DNA of 64,000 nucleotides, from positions 209,621 to 273,620 of the forward strand of contig NZ_GL890985.1 in assembly GCF_000212815.1 (NCBI RefSeq), in the 5' to 3' direction. Made by a program: the position numbers and the translations under genes. The notes beneath the pieces were generated by a model. It was not told where the DNA came from, made no database searches, and saw only the letters and a list, made by a program, of their open reading frames with translations. Source of the stretch: Streptococcus sanguinis SK49 (GTDB lineage Bacteria > Bacillota > Bacilli > Lactobacillales > Streptococcaceae). This document shows, one piece after another, positions 47,800 to 57,688 of the stretch. Each line of letters starts with the position of its first letter. The stretch's first letter is position 1.

Positions 47800-47912
47800 C
47801 TGTAAAAATACAGTGTTTAGCTTTGATGCAAGAGGTTGCGACACGCTCGGTTGCATTGCCACGCAATCACCTGTCGGTTTTCTTGTGGAGCTAGCCTATT
47901 ATCTTAAATAGA
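47800..47912 (+). ncRNA. Structured S10 operon leader
   Basis: Nested stem: CGACA (47839-47843) with TGTCG (47872-47876) enclosing GGTTGC (47849-47854) with GCAATC (47863-47868). About 130 bases of leader precede rpsJ. Probably a site for ribosomal-protein feedback; the binding protein is not known from this sequence. Confidence 0.55.
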
Positions 47913-47928
47913 CGAAAAGGAGAAAAAG

Positions 47929-48237
47929 ATGGCAAACAAAAAAATCCGCATCCGTTTGAAAGCTTACGAACATCGTACACTTGATACAGCGGCTGCAAAA
48001 ATCGTAGAAACTGCTACTCGTACTGGTGCTGAAGTTGCGGGTCCAATCCCACTTCCAACTGAGCGCAGCCTCTACACAATCATTCGTGCGACTCACAAAT
48101 ACAAAGACTCTCGCGAACAATTTGAAATGCGTACTCACAAACGCTTGATCGATATCATCAACCCAACTCAAAAAACAGTTGACGCTTTGATGAAATTGGA
48201 TCTTCCAAGTGGTGTGAACGTAGAGATTAAACTATAA
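47929..48237 (+). CDS. rpsJ: 30S ribosomal protein S10
   Basis: 102 aa, first gene of the operon. [27 protein letters not shown] and RTHKRLIDI are the family blocks. S10 (NusE) also joins NusB in antitermination. ATG follows AAAAGGAG. Confidence 0.98.
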   Translation: MANKKIRIRLKAYEHRTLDTAAAKIVETATRTGAEVAGPIPLPTERSLYTIIRATHKYKDSREQFEMRTHKRLIDIINPTQKTVDALMKLDLPSGVNVEIKL

Positions 48238-48321
48238 TCTAAAGTTTGATCTAAACCAGAGCATGAAAAACGCTCGTTAAAAACTTTTTGAAAAAATTTA
48301 TAGAAAAGGAAACATTTTCTC

Positions 48322-48948
48322 ATGACAAAAGGAATCTTAGGGAAAAAAGTGGGAATGACTCAAATCTTCACTGAAGCTGGCGAATTAATCCCTGTAACTG
48401 TTGTTGAAGCAGCTCCAAACGTTGTTCTTCAGGTTAAAACAGTTGAAACAGATGGTTACAACGCAGTTCAAGTTGGTTTTGATGACCTTCGTGACGTATT
48501 GAGCAACAAACCTGCCAAAGGCCATGTAGCGAAAGCTAACACAGCTCCTAAGCGCTTCATTCGTGAATTCAAAAACATTGAAGGCTTGGAAGTAGGAGCA
48601 GAAATCACTGTCGATACATTCGAAGCTGGTGATGTTGTTGATGTAACAGGAACTTCAAAAGGTAAAGGTTTCCAAGGTGTTATCAAGCGCCACGGCCAAT
48701 CTCGTGGCCCAATGGCTCACGGTTCACGTTACCACCGTCGTCCTGGTTCAATGGGACCAGTTGCGCCAAACCGCGTGTTCAAAAACAAACGCTTGGCTGG
48801 ACGTATGGGTGGCAACCGTGTAACGATTCAAAACCTTGAAATCGTACAGGTTGTTCCAGAGAAGAACGTTATCCTGATTAAAGGTAACGTACCAGGTGCT
48901 AAGAAATCTCTTATCACTATCAAGTCAGCAGTTAAAGCTGGTAAGTAA
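48322..48948 (+). CDS. rplC: 50S ribosomal protein L3
   Basis: 208 aa. [15 protein letters not shown] start and the [25 protein letters not shown] central loop that reaches toward the peptidyl-transferase centre. 84 bases from rpsJ; AAAAGGA ribosome site. Confidence 0.98.
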   Translation: MTKGILGKKVGMTQIFTEAGELIPVTVVEAAPNVVLQVKTVETDGYNAVQVGFDDLRDVLSNKPAKGHVAKANTAPKRFIREFKNIEGLEVGAEITVDTFEAGDVVDVTGTSKGKGFQGVIKRHGQSRGPMAHGSRYHRRPGSMGPVAPNRVFKNKRLAGRMGGNRVTIQNLEIVQVVPEKNVILIKGNVPGAKKSLITIKSAVKAGK

Positions 48949-48972
48949 TAAAGAAAGGGGAAATCAGTCACA

Positions 48973-49596
48973 ATGGCAAACGTAAAATTATTTGACCAAA
49001 CTGGTAAAGAAGCTGGTGAAGTAGTTCTGAACGATGCGGTCTTTGGTATTGAGCCAAATGAATCAGTTGTCTTTGATGTTATCATCAGCCAACGCGCTAG
49101 CCTTCGTCAAGGAACTCACGCTGTTAAAAACCGTTCTGCAGTATCAGGCGGCGGACGCAAACCATGGCGTCAAAAAGGAACTGGACGTGCTCGTCAAGGT
49201 TCTATCCGCTCTCCACAATGGCGTGGTGGTGGTATCGTATTCGGTCCAACTCCTCGTTCATATGCTTACAAACTTCCACGTAAAGTTCGTAGATTGGCAT
49301 TGAAATCAGTTTACTCTGAAAAAGTTGCTGAAAACAAATTCGTAGCTGTAGACAGCCTTTCATTTACAGCTCCAAAAACTGCTGAGTTTGCAAAAGTGCT
49401 TGCTGCACTGAGCATCGATACAAAAGTTCTTGTTATCCTTGAAGAAGGAAACGAATTCGCTGCACTTTCAGCTCGCAACCTTCCAAACGTGAAAGTTGCA
49501 ACTGCAACAACTGCAAGCGTTCTGGACATCGTAAACAGCGATAAACTTCTGGTTACTCAGGCAGCTATCTCTAAAATTGAGGAGGTTCTTGCATAA
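48973..49596 (+). CDS. rplD: 50S ribosomal protein L4
   Basis: 207 aa. The exit-tunnel loop with [21 protein letters not shown] (macrolide-contact region, [11 protein letters not shown]) is wild-type in appearance. The stop overlaps rplW by one base (TAATG). In some bacteria L4 represses its own operon by binding the S10 leader. Confidence 0.98.
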   Translation: MANVKLFDQTGKEAGEVVLNDAVFGIEPNESVVFDVIISQRASLRQGTHAVKNRSAVSGGGRKPWRQKGTGRARQGSIRSPQWRGGGIVFGPTPRSYAYKLPRKVRRLALKSVYSEKVAENKFVAVDSLSFTAPKTAEFAKVLAALSIDTKVLVILEEGNEFAALSARNLPNVKVATATTASVLDIVNSDKLLVTQAAISKIEEVLA

Positions 49597-49892
49597 TGAA
49601 TTTGTACGACGTAATCAAAAAACCTGTTATCACTGAAGGTTCAATGGCTCAGTACGAAGCAGGCAAATACGTATTTGAAGTGGACACTCGCGCTCACAAG
49701 CTCTTGATCAAGCAAGCTGTTGAAGCTGCTTTTGAAGGAGTTAAGGTTGCTAACGTTAACACTATCAATGTAAAACCAAAAGCAAAACGCGTTGGACGCT
49801 ATACTGGTTTTACAAACAAAACTAAAAAAGCTATCGTAACACTGACAGCTGATTCTAAAGCAATCGAGTTGTTCGGTGCAGAAGAAGAATAA
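49596..49892 (+). CDS. rplW: 50S ribosomal protein L23
   Basis: 98 aa, [17 protein letters not shown] start. Lies at the tunnel exit and docks trigger factor and SRP. Coupled to rplD by a one-base overlap; GAGGTTCTTGC ribosome site inside rplD. Confidence 0.97.
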   Translation: MNLYDVIKKPVITEGSMAQYEAGKYVFEVDTRAHKLLIKQAVEAAFEGVKVANVNTINVKPKAKRVGRYTGFTNKTKKAIVTLTADSKAIELFGAEEE

Positions 49893-49909
49893 TCTAAGGA
49901 GGAAATATC

Positions 49910-50743
49910 GTGGGAATTCGTGTTTATAAACCAACAACAAACGGTCGCCGTAATATGACTTCTTTGGATTTCGCTGAAATCACTACCAGCACTCCAGAAA
50001 AATCTTTGCTTGTTTCTTTGAAGAGCAAGGCTGGTCGTAATAACAACGGTCGCATCACTGTTCGTCACCAAGGTGGCGGCCACAAGCGTCACTACCGTTT
50101 GATTGACTTCAAGCGTAACAAAGACGCTGTTGAAGCAGTTGTAAAAACAATCGAGTATGATCCAAATCGTTCAGCAAACATCGCTTTGGTTCACTACACT
50201 GACGGTGTGAAGGCTTATATCATCGCTCCTAAAGGCCTTGAAGTTGGTCAACGCATCGTTTCAGGTCCTGAAGCAGATATCAAAGTCGGAAATGCTCTTC
50301 CGCTTGCTAACATCCCAGTTGGTACTTTGGTTCACAACATTGAGTTGAAGCCAGGACGCGGTGGAGAATTGGTTCGTGCTGCTGGAGCTTCTGCTCAAGT
50401 ATTGGGTCAAGAAGGTAAGTACACTCTTGTTCGTCTTCAATCAGGCGAAGTTCGTATGATTCTTGGTACTTGCCGCGCTACAGTTGGTGTTGTCGGAAAC
50501 GAACAACATGGACTTGTAAACCTTGGTAAAGCAGGACGTAGCCGTTGGAAAGGCATCCGCCCAACAGTTCGCGGTTCTGTAATGAACCCTAACGATCACC
50601 CACACGGTGGTGGTGAAGGTAAAGCACCAGTTGGTCGTAAAGCGCCATCAACTCCATGGGGCAAACCTGCTCTTGGACTTAAAACTCGTAACAAAAAAGC
50701 GAAATCTGACAAACTTATCGTTCGTCGTCGCAACGAGAAATAA
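49910..50743 (+). CDS. rplB: 50S ribosomal protein L2
   Basis: 277 aa. GTG start at 49910 ([14 protein letters not shown]) after [22 protein letters not shown] carries the conserved histidine region important for peptidyl transfer. 85 bases with a hairpin separate it from rpsS. Confidence 0.98.
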   Translation: MGIRVYKPTTNGRRNMTSLDFAEITTSTPEKSLLVSLKSKAGRNNNGRITVRHQGGGHKRHYRLIDFKRNKDAVEAVVKTIEYDPNRSANIALVHYTDGVKAYIIAPKGLEVGQRIVSGPEADIKVGNALPLANIPVGTLVHNIELKPGRGGELVRAAGASAQVLGQEGKYTLVRLQSGEVRMILGTCRATVGVVGNEQHGLVNLGKAGRSRWKGIRPTVRGSVMNPNDHPHGGGEGKAPVGRKAPSTPWGKPALGLKTRNKKAKSDKLIVRRRNEK

Positions 50744-50783
50744 TTTAAAACAATCTATCCGCCAGCTCGGTAGCGCTGCTTAG

Positions 50784-50803
50784 TCAGCGCAGGCCGCTGT
50801 GGT
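50784..50803 (+). other. Hairpin in rplB-rpsS gap
   Basis: GCGCTG-CTTAGT-CAGCGC in the gap; no T run. Possibly an RNA processing or regulatory element. Confidence 0.5.
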
Positions 50804-50828
50804 ACTTATTTAAAGGAGAAAATATAAA

Positions 50829-51110
50829 ATGGGACGCAGTCTTAAAAAAGGACCTTTCGTCGATGAGCATCTGATGAAGAAAGTTGAAGCTCAAGCTAAC
50901 GACGAAAAGAAAAAAGTCATCAAAACTTGGTCACGTCGTTCAACGATCTTCCCAAGTTTCATTGGTTACACAATCGCAGTTTATGACGGACGTAAACACG
51001 TACCTGTTTACATCCAGGAAGACATGGTAGGTCACAAGCTTGGTGAATTTGCGCCAACTCGTACTTACAAGGGTCACGCTGCAGACGACAAGAAAACACG
51101 TAGAAAATAA
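50829..51110 (+). CDS. rpsS: 30S ribosomal protein S19
   Basis: 93 aa, [17 protein letters not shown] start and [15 protein letters not shown] end. Sits in the 30S head with S13 (60301-60666). AAAGGAG ribosome site. Confidence 0.98.
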
Positions 51111-51121
51111 GGAGAACATAA

Positions 51122-51466
51122 ATGGCAGAAATTACTTCAGCTAAAGCAATGGCTCGTACAGTGCGTGTTTCACCTCGTAAATCTCGTCTGGTTCTTGACA
51201 ATATTCGTGGTAAAAACGTCGCTGACGCAATCGCAATCTTGAAATTCACTCCAAACAAAGCTGCTGGCATTATCGAAAAAGTTTTGAACTCTGCAATCGC
51301 TAATGCTGAAAACAACTTTGGTTTGGAAAAAGCAAACTTGGTAGTATCTGAAGCTTTCGCAAACGAAGGACCAACTATGAAACGTTTCCGTCCGCGCGCT
51401 AAAGGCTCAGCTTCACCAATCAACAAACGCACAAGCCACATCACTGTGGTCGTTGCAGAAAAATAA
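51122..51466 (+). CDS. rplV: 50S ribosomal protein L22
   Basis: 114 aa, with the tunnel beta-hairpin segment [21 protein letters not shown] where macrolide-resistance changes occur; it looks wild-type. 11 bases after rpsS, AAGGAG site. Confidence 0.98.
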   Translation: MAEITSAKAMARTVRVSPRKSRLVLDNIRGKNVADAIAILKFTPNKAAGIIEKVLNSAIANAENNFGLEKANLVVSEAFANEGPTMKRFRPRAKGSASPINKRTSHITVVVAEK

Positions 51467-51478
51467 GGAGGTAACATC

Positions 51479-52132
51479 GTGGGTCAAAAAGTACATCCAA
51501 TTGGTATGCGTGTCGGCATCATCCGTGATTGGGATGCCAAATGGTATGCTGAAAAAGAATACGCGGATTACCTTCATGAAGATCTTGCAATCCGTAAATT
51601 CGTTCAAAAAGAATTGGCTGACGCAGCGATTTCAACTATTGAAATTGAACGCGCAGTAAACAAAGTAAACGTTTCTCTTCACACTGCTAAGCCAGGTATG
51701 GTTATCGGTAAAGGTGGAGCAAACGTGGATGCACTCCGTGCAAAACTCAACAAATTGACTGGAAAACAAGTCCACATCAACATCATCGAAATCAAGCGTC
51801 CTGACTTGGATGCGCATCTGGTTGGTGAAGGAATTGCTCGCCAGCTTGAGCAGCGTGTTGCTTTCCGTCGTGCTCAAAAACAAGCTATCCAACGTACAAT
51901 GCGTGCAGGAGCTAAGGGAATCAAAACTCAAGTATCAGGTCGTTTGAACGGTGCAGATATTGCCCGCAGCGAAGGTTACTCTGAGGGAACTGTTCCGCTT
52001 CACACTCTTCGTGCGGATATCGATTACGCTTGGGAAGAAGCTGATACTACTTACGGTAAACTGGGTGTTAAAGTCTGGATCTACCGTGGAGAAGTCCTTC
52101 CAGCTCGTAAAAACACTAAAGGAGGTAAATAA
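51479..52132 (+). CDS. rpsC: 30S ribosomal protein S3
   Basis: 217 aa. GTG start at 51479 after [30 protein letters not shown] start and KH-type [15 protein letters not shown]. mRNA-entry protein with helicase activity. Confidence 0.98.
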   Translation: MGQKVHPIGMRVGIIRDWDAKWYAEKEYADYLHEDLAIRKFVQKELADAAISTIEIERAVNKVNVSLHTAKPGMVIGKGGANVDALRAKLNKLTGKQVHINIIEIKRPDLDAHLVGEGIARQLEQRVAFRRAQKQAIQRTMRAGAKGIKTQVSGRLNGADIARSEGYSEGTVPLHTLRADIDYAWEEADTTYGKLGVKVWIYRGEVLPARKNTKGGK

Positions 52133-52135
52133 CCA

Positions 52136-52549
52136 ATGTTAGTACCTAAACGTGTTAAACACCGTCGCGAATTCCGTGGAAAAATGCGCGGCGAAGCAAA
52201 AGGCGGAAAAGAAGTAGCATTTGGAGAATACGGTCTTCAAGCAACTACAAGTCACTGGATTACTAACCGCCAAATCGAAGCTGCCCGTATCGCTATGACT
52301 CGTTACATGAAGCGTGGTGGTAAAGTTTGGATTAAAATCTTCCCACACAAATCATACACTGCAAAAGCTATCGGTGTACGGATGGGATCTGGTAAAGGTG
52401 CTCCAGAAGGTTGGGTTGCGCCAGTTAAGCGTGGCAAAGTAATGTTTGAAGTTGCTGGCGTTTCAGAAGAAATCGCTCGCGAAGCGCTTCGCCTTGCAAG
52501 CCACAAACTTCCAGTTAAATGTAAATTCGTAAAACGTGAAGCAGAATAA
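52136..52549 (+). CDS. rplP: 50S ribosomal protein L16
   Basis: 137 aa. [18 protein letters not shown] start and the [18 protein letters not shown] loop near the A-site tRNA. Starts 3 bases after rpsC; the AGGAGG site lies inside the end of rpsC. Confidence 0.98.
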   Translation: MLVPKRVKHRREFRGKMRGEAKGGKEVAFGEYGLQATTSHWITNRQIEAARIAMTRYMKRGGKVWIKIFPHKSYTAKAIGVRMGSGKGAPEGWVAPVKRGKVMFEVAGVSEEIAREALRLASHKLPVKCKFVKREAE

Positions 52550-52558
52550 GGAGAAGGC

Positions 52559-52765
52559 ATGAAACTTAATGAAGTAAAAGAATTTGTTAAAGAACTTCGT
52601 GGTCTTTCTCAAGAAGAACTCGCGAAGCGTGAAAATGAATTGAAGAAAGAATTGTTTGATCTTCGTTTCCAAGCAGCTGCTGGCCAATTGGAGCAGACAG
52701 CTCGTTTGAAAGAAGTGAAAAAACAAATCGCTCGTATTAAAACTGTTCAATCAGAAGTTAAATAA
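52559..52765 (+). CDS. rpmC: 50S ribosomal protein L29
   Basis: 68 aa, coiled-coil-like: [20 protein letters not shown] then [16 protein letters not shown], the family block. Tunnel-exit protein. AAGGAG site. Confidence 0.97.
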   Translation: MKLNEVKEFVKELRGLSQEELAKRENELKKELFDLRFQAAAGQLEQTARLKEVKKQIARIKTVQSEVK

Positions 52766-52788
52766 TAGACTAGGGAAGGAGAATTTCA

Positions 52789-53049
52789 ATGGAACGCAAT
52801 AATCGTAAAGTTCTTGTCGGACGCGTTGTTTCTGACAAAATGGACAAAACAATCACAGTTGTAGTTGAAACTAAACGTAACCACCCAGTCTATGGTAAAC
52901 GTATTAACTACTCTAAGAAGTACAAAGCACATGACGAAAACAATGTTGCCAAAGAAGGCGATATCGTTCGTATCATGGAAACTCGTCCGCTTTCAGCTAC
53001 AAAACGCTTCCGTCTTGTAGAAGTCGTTGAAGAAGCGGTTATCATCTAA
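52789..53049 (+). CDS. rpsQ: 30S ribosomal protein S17
   Basis: 86 aa, [21 protein letters not shown]-fold start and [16 protein letters not shown]. 23 bases after rpmC; GGAAGGAG site. Confidence 0.98.
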
Positions 53050-53074
53050 TCAAACCAGAAAGGAGAAAACTTAA

Positions 53075-53443
53075 ATGATTCAAACAGAAACTCGTTTGAA
53101 AGTTGCCGACAACAGCGGCGCTCGCGAAATCTTGACAATCAAAGTTCTTGGTGGCTCAGGACGTAAGTTCGCTAACATCGGTGATGTAATCGTTGCGTCT
53201 GTAAAACAAGCTACTCCTGGTGGTGCGGTTAAGAAAGGTGACGTTGTAAAAGCTGTTATCGTTCGTACTAAATCAGGTGCTCGTCGTAAAGATGGTTCAT
53301 ACATCAAATTTGACGAAAACGCTGCAGTCATCATCCGTGAAGACAAAACTCCTCGCGGAACTCGTATCTTCGGCCCAGTTGCTCGTGAATTGCGTGACGG
53401 CGGCTTCATGAAGATCGTATCATTGGCTCCAGAAGTACTTTAA
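53075..53443 (+). CDS. rplN: 50S ribosomal protein L14
   Basis: 122 aa, [18 protein letters not shown] start, [12 protein letters not shown] and [27 protein letters not shown] site. First gene of the spc part of the operon. Confidence 0.98.
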   Translation: MIQTETRLKVADNSGAREILTIKVLGGSGRKFANIGDVIVASVKQATPGGAVKKGDVVKAVIVRTKSGARRKDGSYIKFDENAAVIIREDKTPRGTRIFGPVARELRDGGFMKIVSLAPEVL

Positions 53444-53464
53444 TCGAAATTAACAAACACAGTC

Positions 53465-53495
53465 CCCTGACAAAAGTCAGGGTGCCCCTATGGGC
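53465..53495 (+). other. Twin hairpins in rplN-rplX gap
   Basis: CCCTGAC-AAAA-GTCAGGG (53465-53482) and GCCC-CTAT-GGGC (53484-53495), no T run, so not a simple terminator. Confidence 0.6.
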
Positions 53496-53518
53496 GTAAG
53501 AATTAAGAGGAGAAATAA

Positions 53519-53824
53519 ATGTTTGTAAAAAAAGGCGACAAAGTTCGCGTAATTGCTGGTAAAGACAAGGGTGTTGAAGCACTTGTTGTTACAGCTCTTC
53601 CAAAAGTAAACAAAGTTGTTGTTGAAGGTGTAAACATCGTTAAGAAACACCAAAAGCCAAATAACGAAAACCCTCAAGGTGCTATCGTGGAAAAAGAAGC
53701 ACCAATCCATGTGTCAAACGTTCAAGTTCTTGACAAAAATGGTGTTGCAGGACGTGTTGGTTACAAGTTTGTAGACGGCAAAAAAGTTCGTTACAATAAA
53801 AAATCAGGCGAAGTGCTTGACTAA
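53519..53824 (+). CDS. rplX: 50S ribosomal protein L24
   Basis: 101 aa, KOW domain [18 protein letters not shown] and [17 protein letters not shown]. Early assembly initiator of the large subunit. AAGAGGAG site. Confidence 0.98.
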
Positions 53825-53847
53825 TCACGAAGGAAAGGAGAAGTATA

Positions 53848-54390
53848 ATGGCTAATCGTTTAAAAGAAAAATATCTTAAAGAAGTAGTTCCAGCATTGAC
53901 TGAAAAGTTCAACTACTCATCTGTTATGGCTGTGCCAAAAGTGGATAAAATCGTTTTGAACATGGGTGTCGGTGACGCTGTATCAAACGCTAAAAATCTT
54001 GAAAAAGCTGCTGAAGAATTGGCTCTTATCTCAGGTCAAAAACCACTTATCACTAAAGCTAAAAAATCAATCGCCGGCTTCCGTCTTCGTGAAGGTGTAG
54101 CGATCGGTGCTAAAGTAACCCTTCGTGGCGAACGTATGTATGAATTCTTGGATAAATTGGTTTCAGTTTCTCTTCCACGTGTTCGTGACTTCCATGGTGT
54201 TCCAACAAAATCTTTTGATGGGCGCGGAAACTACACACTTGGTGTGAAAGAACAATTGATCTTCCCAGAAATCAACTTTGATGACGTTGATAAGACTCGC
54301 GGTCTTGACATCGTTATCGTAACAACTGCTAACACTGACGAAGAGTCACGCGAATTGCTTACAGGCCTTGGAATGCCTTTTGCAAAATAA
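53848..54390 (+). CDS. rplE: 50S ribosomal protein L5
   Basis: 180 aa, [13 protein letters not shown] and [20 protein letters not shown] at the end. Binds 5S rRNA with L18. AAAGGAG site. Confidence 0.98.
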
Positions 54391-54407
54391 TATAGGAGGT
54401 AAAACAA

Positions 54408-54593
54408 ATGGCTAAAAAATCAATGATTGCTAAGAACAAACGCCCAGCTAAGTTCTCTACGCAAGCTTATACTCGTTGTGAAAAATGTGGCCGTCCACAT
54501 TCCGTTTACCGCAAGTTTAAACTTTGCCGTGTTTGCTTCCGTGAATTAGCATACAAAGGACAAATCCCTGGCGTTACCAAAGCATCTTGGTAA
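54408..54593 (+). CDS. rpsN: 30S ribosomal protein S14, zinc-binding short form
   Basis: 61 aa. Both zinc pairs are present (CEKC and CRVC), so this is the short Cys-plus S14 (RpsZ type); zinc-starved cells use a longer Cys-free copy coded elsewhere. TAGGAGG site. A 213-base structured gap follows. Confidence 0.97.
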
Positions 54594-54806
54594 TATCATG
54601 ATACAAAGAGCGCAACAACCACAGCAAAAATAGGAAATTTGGTGAAGGAGCGATGCTCCAAAACAAATTTATCTTTTTTGCCCAGGTTGTAGCTCGTGTT
54701 CAAATAAGAGCAATCTTATTCGAATGTGTCAACACAATCTGAGCATAGCTCAATCATTAACTAGCAAGTGCAGCTTGCAAACTACTAGTAAGAGGAGAAA
54801 TATAAA
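54594..54806 (+). other. Structured rpsN-rpsH intergenic region
   Basis: No gene. Several stems without long T runs: GGAGC-GAT-GCTCC (about 54646-54658), AATAAGA-GCAA-TCTTATT (about 54704-54721), GAGC-ATA-GCTC and CTAGCAAG...CTTG...CTAG. The gap is long for a ribosomal operon. Confidence 0.6.
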
Positions 54807-55205
54807 ATGGTTATGACTGACCCAATTGCAGACTTTCTGACACGTATCCGTAATGCTAACCAAGCAAACCACGAAGTGCTTGAAGTTCCTGCATCAAACA
54901 TCAAAAAAGGGATTGCTGAAATCCTGAAGCGTGAAGGTTTTGTAAAAAACGTTGAAATTATCGAAGATGACAAACAAGGCATCATTCGTGTATTCCTTAA
55001 ATACGGACAAAATGGTGAAAAAGTTATCACTGGTTTGAAACGTGTTTCAAAACCAGGTCTGCGTGTTTACAAGAAACGCGACGATCTTCCAAAAGTTCTG
55101 AACGGACTTGGAATTGCTATCCTTTCAACATCTGAAGGCTTGTTGACTGACAAAGAAGCACGCCAAAAGAATGTTGGTGGAGAAGTTATCGCTTACGTTT
55201 GGTAA
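54807..55205 (+). CDS. rpsH: 30S ribosomal protein S8
   Basis: 132 aa, [16 protein letters not shown] start and [20 protein letters not shown]. Central-domain 16S binder and, in E. coli, the spc-operon repressor. Structured gaps lie on both sides. AAGAGGAG site. Confidence 0.98.
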   Translation: MVMTDPIADFLTRIRNANQANHEVLEVPASNIKKGIAEILKREGFVKNVEIIEDDKQGIIRVFLKYGQNGEKVITGLKRVSKPGLRVYKKRDDLPKVLNGLGIAILSTSEGLLTDKEARQKNVGGEVIAYVW

Positions 55206-55394
55206 TATTTAGCTCCCAATTTCCTTGTGACTCCTCGTTATCGTCTCTTGCCTAACCCAAAGTTATGCCTGCGAGACGATGCTTAGATTCACTTTGAAAT
55301 TGAAACCTAAATGTTCCTTTAAATCGAGAAATCGATTTAAGCCCCGTGAAAACTGGTCGCTTGCGGCCTGACAATCTAACAGGAGAATATAAAC
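55206..55394 (+). other. Structured rpsH-rplF intergenic region
   Basis: No gene. CGTCTC...GAGACG (about 55232-55279), AAATCGA-GAAA-TCGATTT (about 55321-55338) and GGTCGC...GCGGCC (about 55355-55367) can form. Confidence 0.55.
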
Positions 55395-55931
55395 ATGTCA
55401 CGTATTGGTAATAAAGTTATCGTGTTGCCTGCTGGTGTTGAAATCAGCAACAAAGACAACGTTGTAACTGTAAAAGGACCTAAAGGAGAACTGACTCGTG
55501 AGTTCTCAAAAGATATTGAAATCCGTGTGGAAGGAACTGAAGTAACTCTTCACCGTCCAAACGATTCAAAAGAAATGAAAACAATCCACGGAACAACTCG
55601 TGCCCTTTTGAACAACATGGTTGTTGGTGTATCAGAAGGATTCAAGAAAGAACTTGAAATGCGTGGGGTTGGTTACCGTGCTCAACTTCAAGGCAAAAAG
55701 CTTGTGCTTTCAGTTGGTAAATCTCATCCAGACGAAGTAGAAGCACCAGAAGGCATCACTTTTGAACTTCCAAACCCAACAACTATCGTTGTCAGCGGAA
55801 TTTCAAAAGAAGTAGTTGGACAAACTGCGGCTTACGTACGTAGCCTGCGTGCTCCAGAGCCATACAAAGGTAAAGGTATCCGCTACGTTGGTGAATTTGT
55901 TCGCCGTAAAGAAGGTAAAACTGGTAAATAA
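55395..55931 (+). CDS. rplF: 50S ribosomal protein L6
   Basis: 178 aa, [16 protein letters not shown] start, [14 protein letters not shown] near the end. ACAGGAG site. Confidence 0.98.
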   Translation: MSRIGNKVIVLPAGVEISNKDNVVTVKGPKGELTREFSKDIEIRVEGTEVTLHRPNDSKEMKTIHGTTRALLNNMVVGVSEGFKKELEMRGVGYRAQLQGKKLVLSVGKSHPDEVEAPEGITFELPNPTTIVVSGISKEVVGQTAAYVRSLRAPEPYKGKGIRYVGEFVRRKEGKTGK

Positions 55932-56016
55932 TCTTGTCTGGCTGATTTTCTCAACCAAACAAGCTGTTTTCCAAGGTTGTGCATAAGCACAAGATTAAAA
56001 TTAAGAGGTGAAAATT

Positions 56017-56373
56017 GTGATTACGAAACCAGATAAAAATAAAATCCGCCAAAAACGCCACCGTCGCGTTCGCGGAAAACTCTCTGGAACTGCTGATCGC
56101 CCACGTTTGAACGTATTCCGTTCTAATACAGGCATCTACGCTCAAGTGATTGATGACGTAGCGGGTGTAACGCTCGCAAGCGCTTCAACTCTTGACAAAG
56201 AAGTTTCAAAAGGAACTAAAACAGAACAAGCCGTTGTTGTTGGTAAGCTCGTTGCTGAACGTGCAGTTGCTAAAGGTATTTCTGAAGTCGTCTTCGACCG
56301 CGGTGGATATCTCTATCACGGACGTGTAAAAGCTTTGGCTGATGCAGCTCGTGAAAACGGATTGAAATTCTAA
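56017..56373 (+). CDS. rplR: 50S ribosomal protein L18
   Basis: 118 aa from GTG 56017 (MITKPDKNK). This GTG is preferred over GTG 56008 because AAGAGGTG then serves as ribosome site and the length equals other streptococcal L18 proteins. [20 protein letters not shown] and the closing [17 protein letters not shown] are diagnostic. Binds 5S rRNA. Confidence 0.97.
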   Translation: MITKPDKNKIRQKRHRRVRGKLSGTADRPRLNVFRSNTGIYAQVIDDVAGVTLASASTLDKEVSKGTKTEQAVVVGKLVAERAVAKGISEVVFDRGGYLYHGRVKALADAARENGLKF

Positions 56374-56390
56374 GAGGAGGACACTAGAAA

Positions 56391-56885
56391 ATGGCATTTA
56401 AAGACAACGCAGTTGAACTTGAAGAACGTTTAGTTGCCATCAACCGTGTTACAAAAGTTGTTAAAGGTGGACGTCGTCTTCGCTTTGCAGCTCTTGTAGT
56501 TGTTGGTGATCGCAATGGTCGTGTTGGCTTCGGTACTGGTAAAGCTCAAGAAGTACCAGAAGCAATCCGCAAGGCAGTTGAAGATGCGAAGAAGAATTTG
56601 ATTGAAGTACCAATGGTTGGTACAACAATTCCTCACGAAGTTCTTTCAGAATTTGGCGGAGCTAAAGTATTGCTTAAGCCAGCTGTTGAGGGTTCTGGAG
56701 TTGCTGCCGGTGGTGCGGTTCGTGCCGTCATCGAGTTGGCAGGTGTAGCAGATGTTACATCTAAATCTCTTGGCTCTAACACTCCAATCAACATCGTTCG
56801 CGCAACTGTTGAAGGTTTGAAACAATTAAAACGCGCTGAAGAAGTTGCTGCCCTTCGTGGTATTTCAGTTTCTGACTTGGCATAA
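56391..56885 (+). CDS. rpsE: 30S ribosomal protein S5
   Basis: 164 aa, [25 protein letters not shown] start ([18 protein letters not shown]), the spectinomycin-contact loop VKGGRR intact, and [25 protein letters not shown] site. Confidence 0.98.
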
Positions 56886-56898
56886 GAAAGGGGATAAC

Positions 56899-57081
56899 AT
56901 GGCTCAAATTAAAATTACTTTGACTAAGTCTCCAATCGGACGCATCCCGTCACAACGTAAAACTGTTGTAGCACTTGGACTTGGCAAATTGAACAGCTCA
57001 GTTATCAAAGAAGATAATCCAGCAGTACGCGGTATGATTACTGCAGTATCACACTTGGTAACTGTTGAAGACGTTAAATAA
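56899..57081 (+). CDS. rpmD: 50S ribosomal protein L30
   Basis: 60 aa from ATG 56899 ([11 protein letters not shown]), AAAGGGG site. [22 protein letters not shown] is the family block. 154 bases with two hairpins follow. Confidence 0.97.
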   Translation: MAQIKITLTKSPIGRIPSQRKTVVALGLGKLNSSVIKEDNPAVRGMITAVSHLVTVEDVK

Positions 57082-57114
57082 GCTTTGCTGGTTTAACAAC
57101 TTTAAATTAAAATA

Positions 57115-57202
57115 CGTTAGGGGATGGGATTTTCTCAGCCCCTAAAACTAAATATATGTATAGGCGAGTTTATATAGGAGACACCTTTTCTCCTATATGA
57201 GC
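57115..57202 (+). other. Two hairpins in rpmD-rplO gap
   Basis: TTAGGGG...CCCCTAA (about 57117-57147) and TATAGGAGA-CACCTTT-TCTCCTATA (about 57173-57197). Neither has a proper T run. Confidence 0.6.
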
Positions 57203-57235
57203 GCTAGCATTTTACAAAAGAGGAGAAATAATATA

Positions 57236-57676
57236 ATGAAACTTCATGAATTACAACCTGCTGCAGGTTCTCGTAAAGTCCGCAACCGTGTTGGTCGTGG
57301 TACATCATCTGGTAACGGTAAAACATCTGGCCGTGGTCAAAAAGGTCAAAAAGCTCGTAGCGGTGGCGGCGTTCGCCTTGGTTTTGAAGGTGGGCAAACT
57401 CCATTGTTCCGTCGTCTTCCAAAACGTGGTTTCCTAAACATCAACCGCAAAGAATATGCGATTGTTAACCTTGACCAACTGAACGCCTTTGAAGATGGCG
57501 CTGAAGTAACACCAGTTGTTCTCATCGAAGCAGGTATTGTAAAAGCTGAAAAATCAGGTATCAAGATTCTTGGTAACGGAGAATTGACAAAGAAATTGAC
57601 TGTTAAGGCAGCTAAATTCTCTAAATCAGCTGAAGAAGCTATCACTGCTAAAGGTGGTTCAGTGGAAGTCATCTAA
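57236..57676 (+). CDS. rplO: 50S ribosomal protein L15
   Basis: 146 aa from ATG 57236 ([14 protein letters not shown]), AGAGGAG site. Gly/Arg/Lys-rich [20 protein letters not shown] and [18 protein letters not shown] are diagnostic. Confidence 0.98.
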   Translation: MKLHELQPAAGSRKVRNRVGRGTSSGNGKTSGRGQKGQKARSGGGVRLGFEGGQTPLFRRLPKRGFLNINRKEYAIVNLDQLNAFEDGAEVTPVVLIEAGIVKAEKSGIKILGNGELTKKLTVKAAKFSKSAEEAITAKGGSVEVI

Positions 57677-57688
57677 GCGAGGTGACCT

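Noticed and set aside
56008..56016. GTG 56008 as rplR start
   Set aside because: It overlaps the ribosome site AAGAGGTG; GTG 56017 gives the family length.
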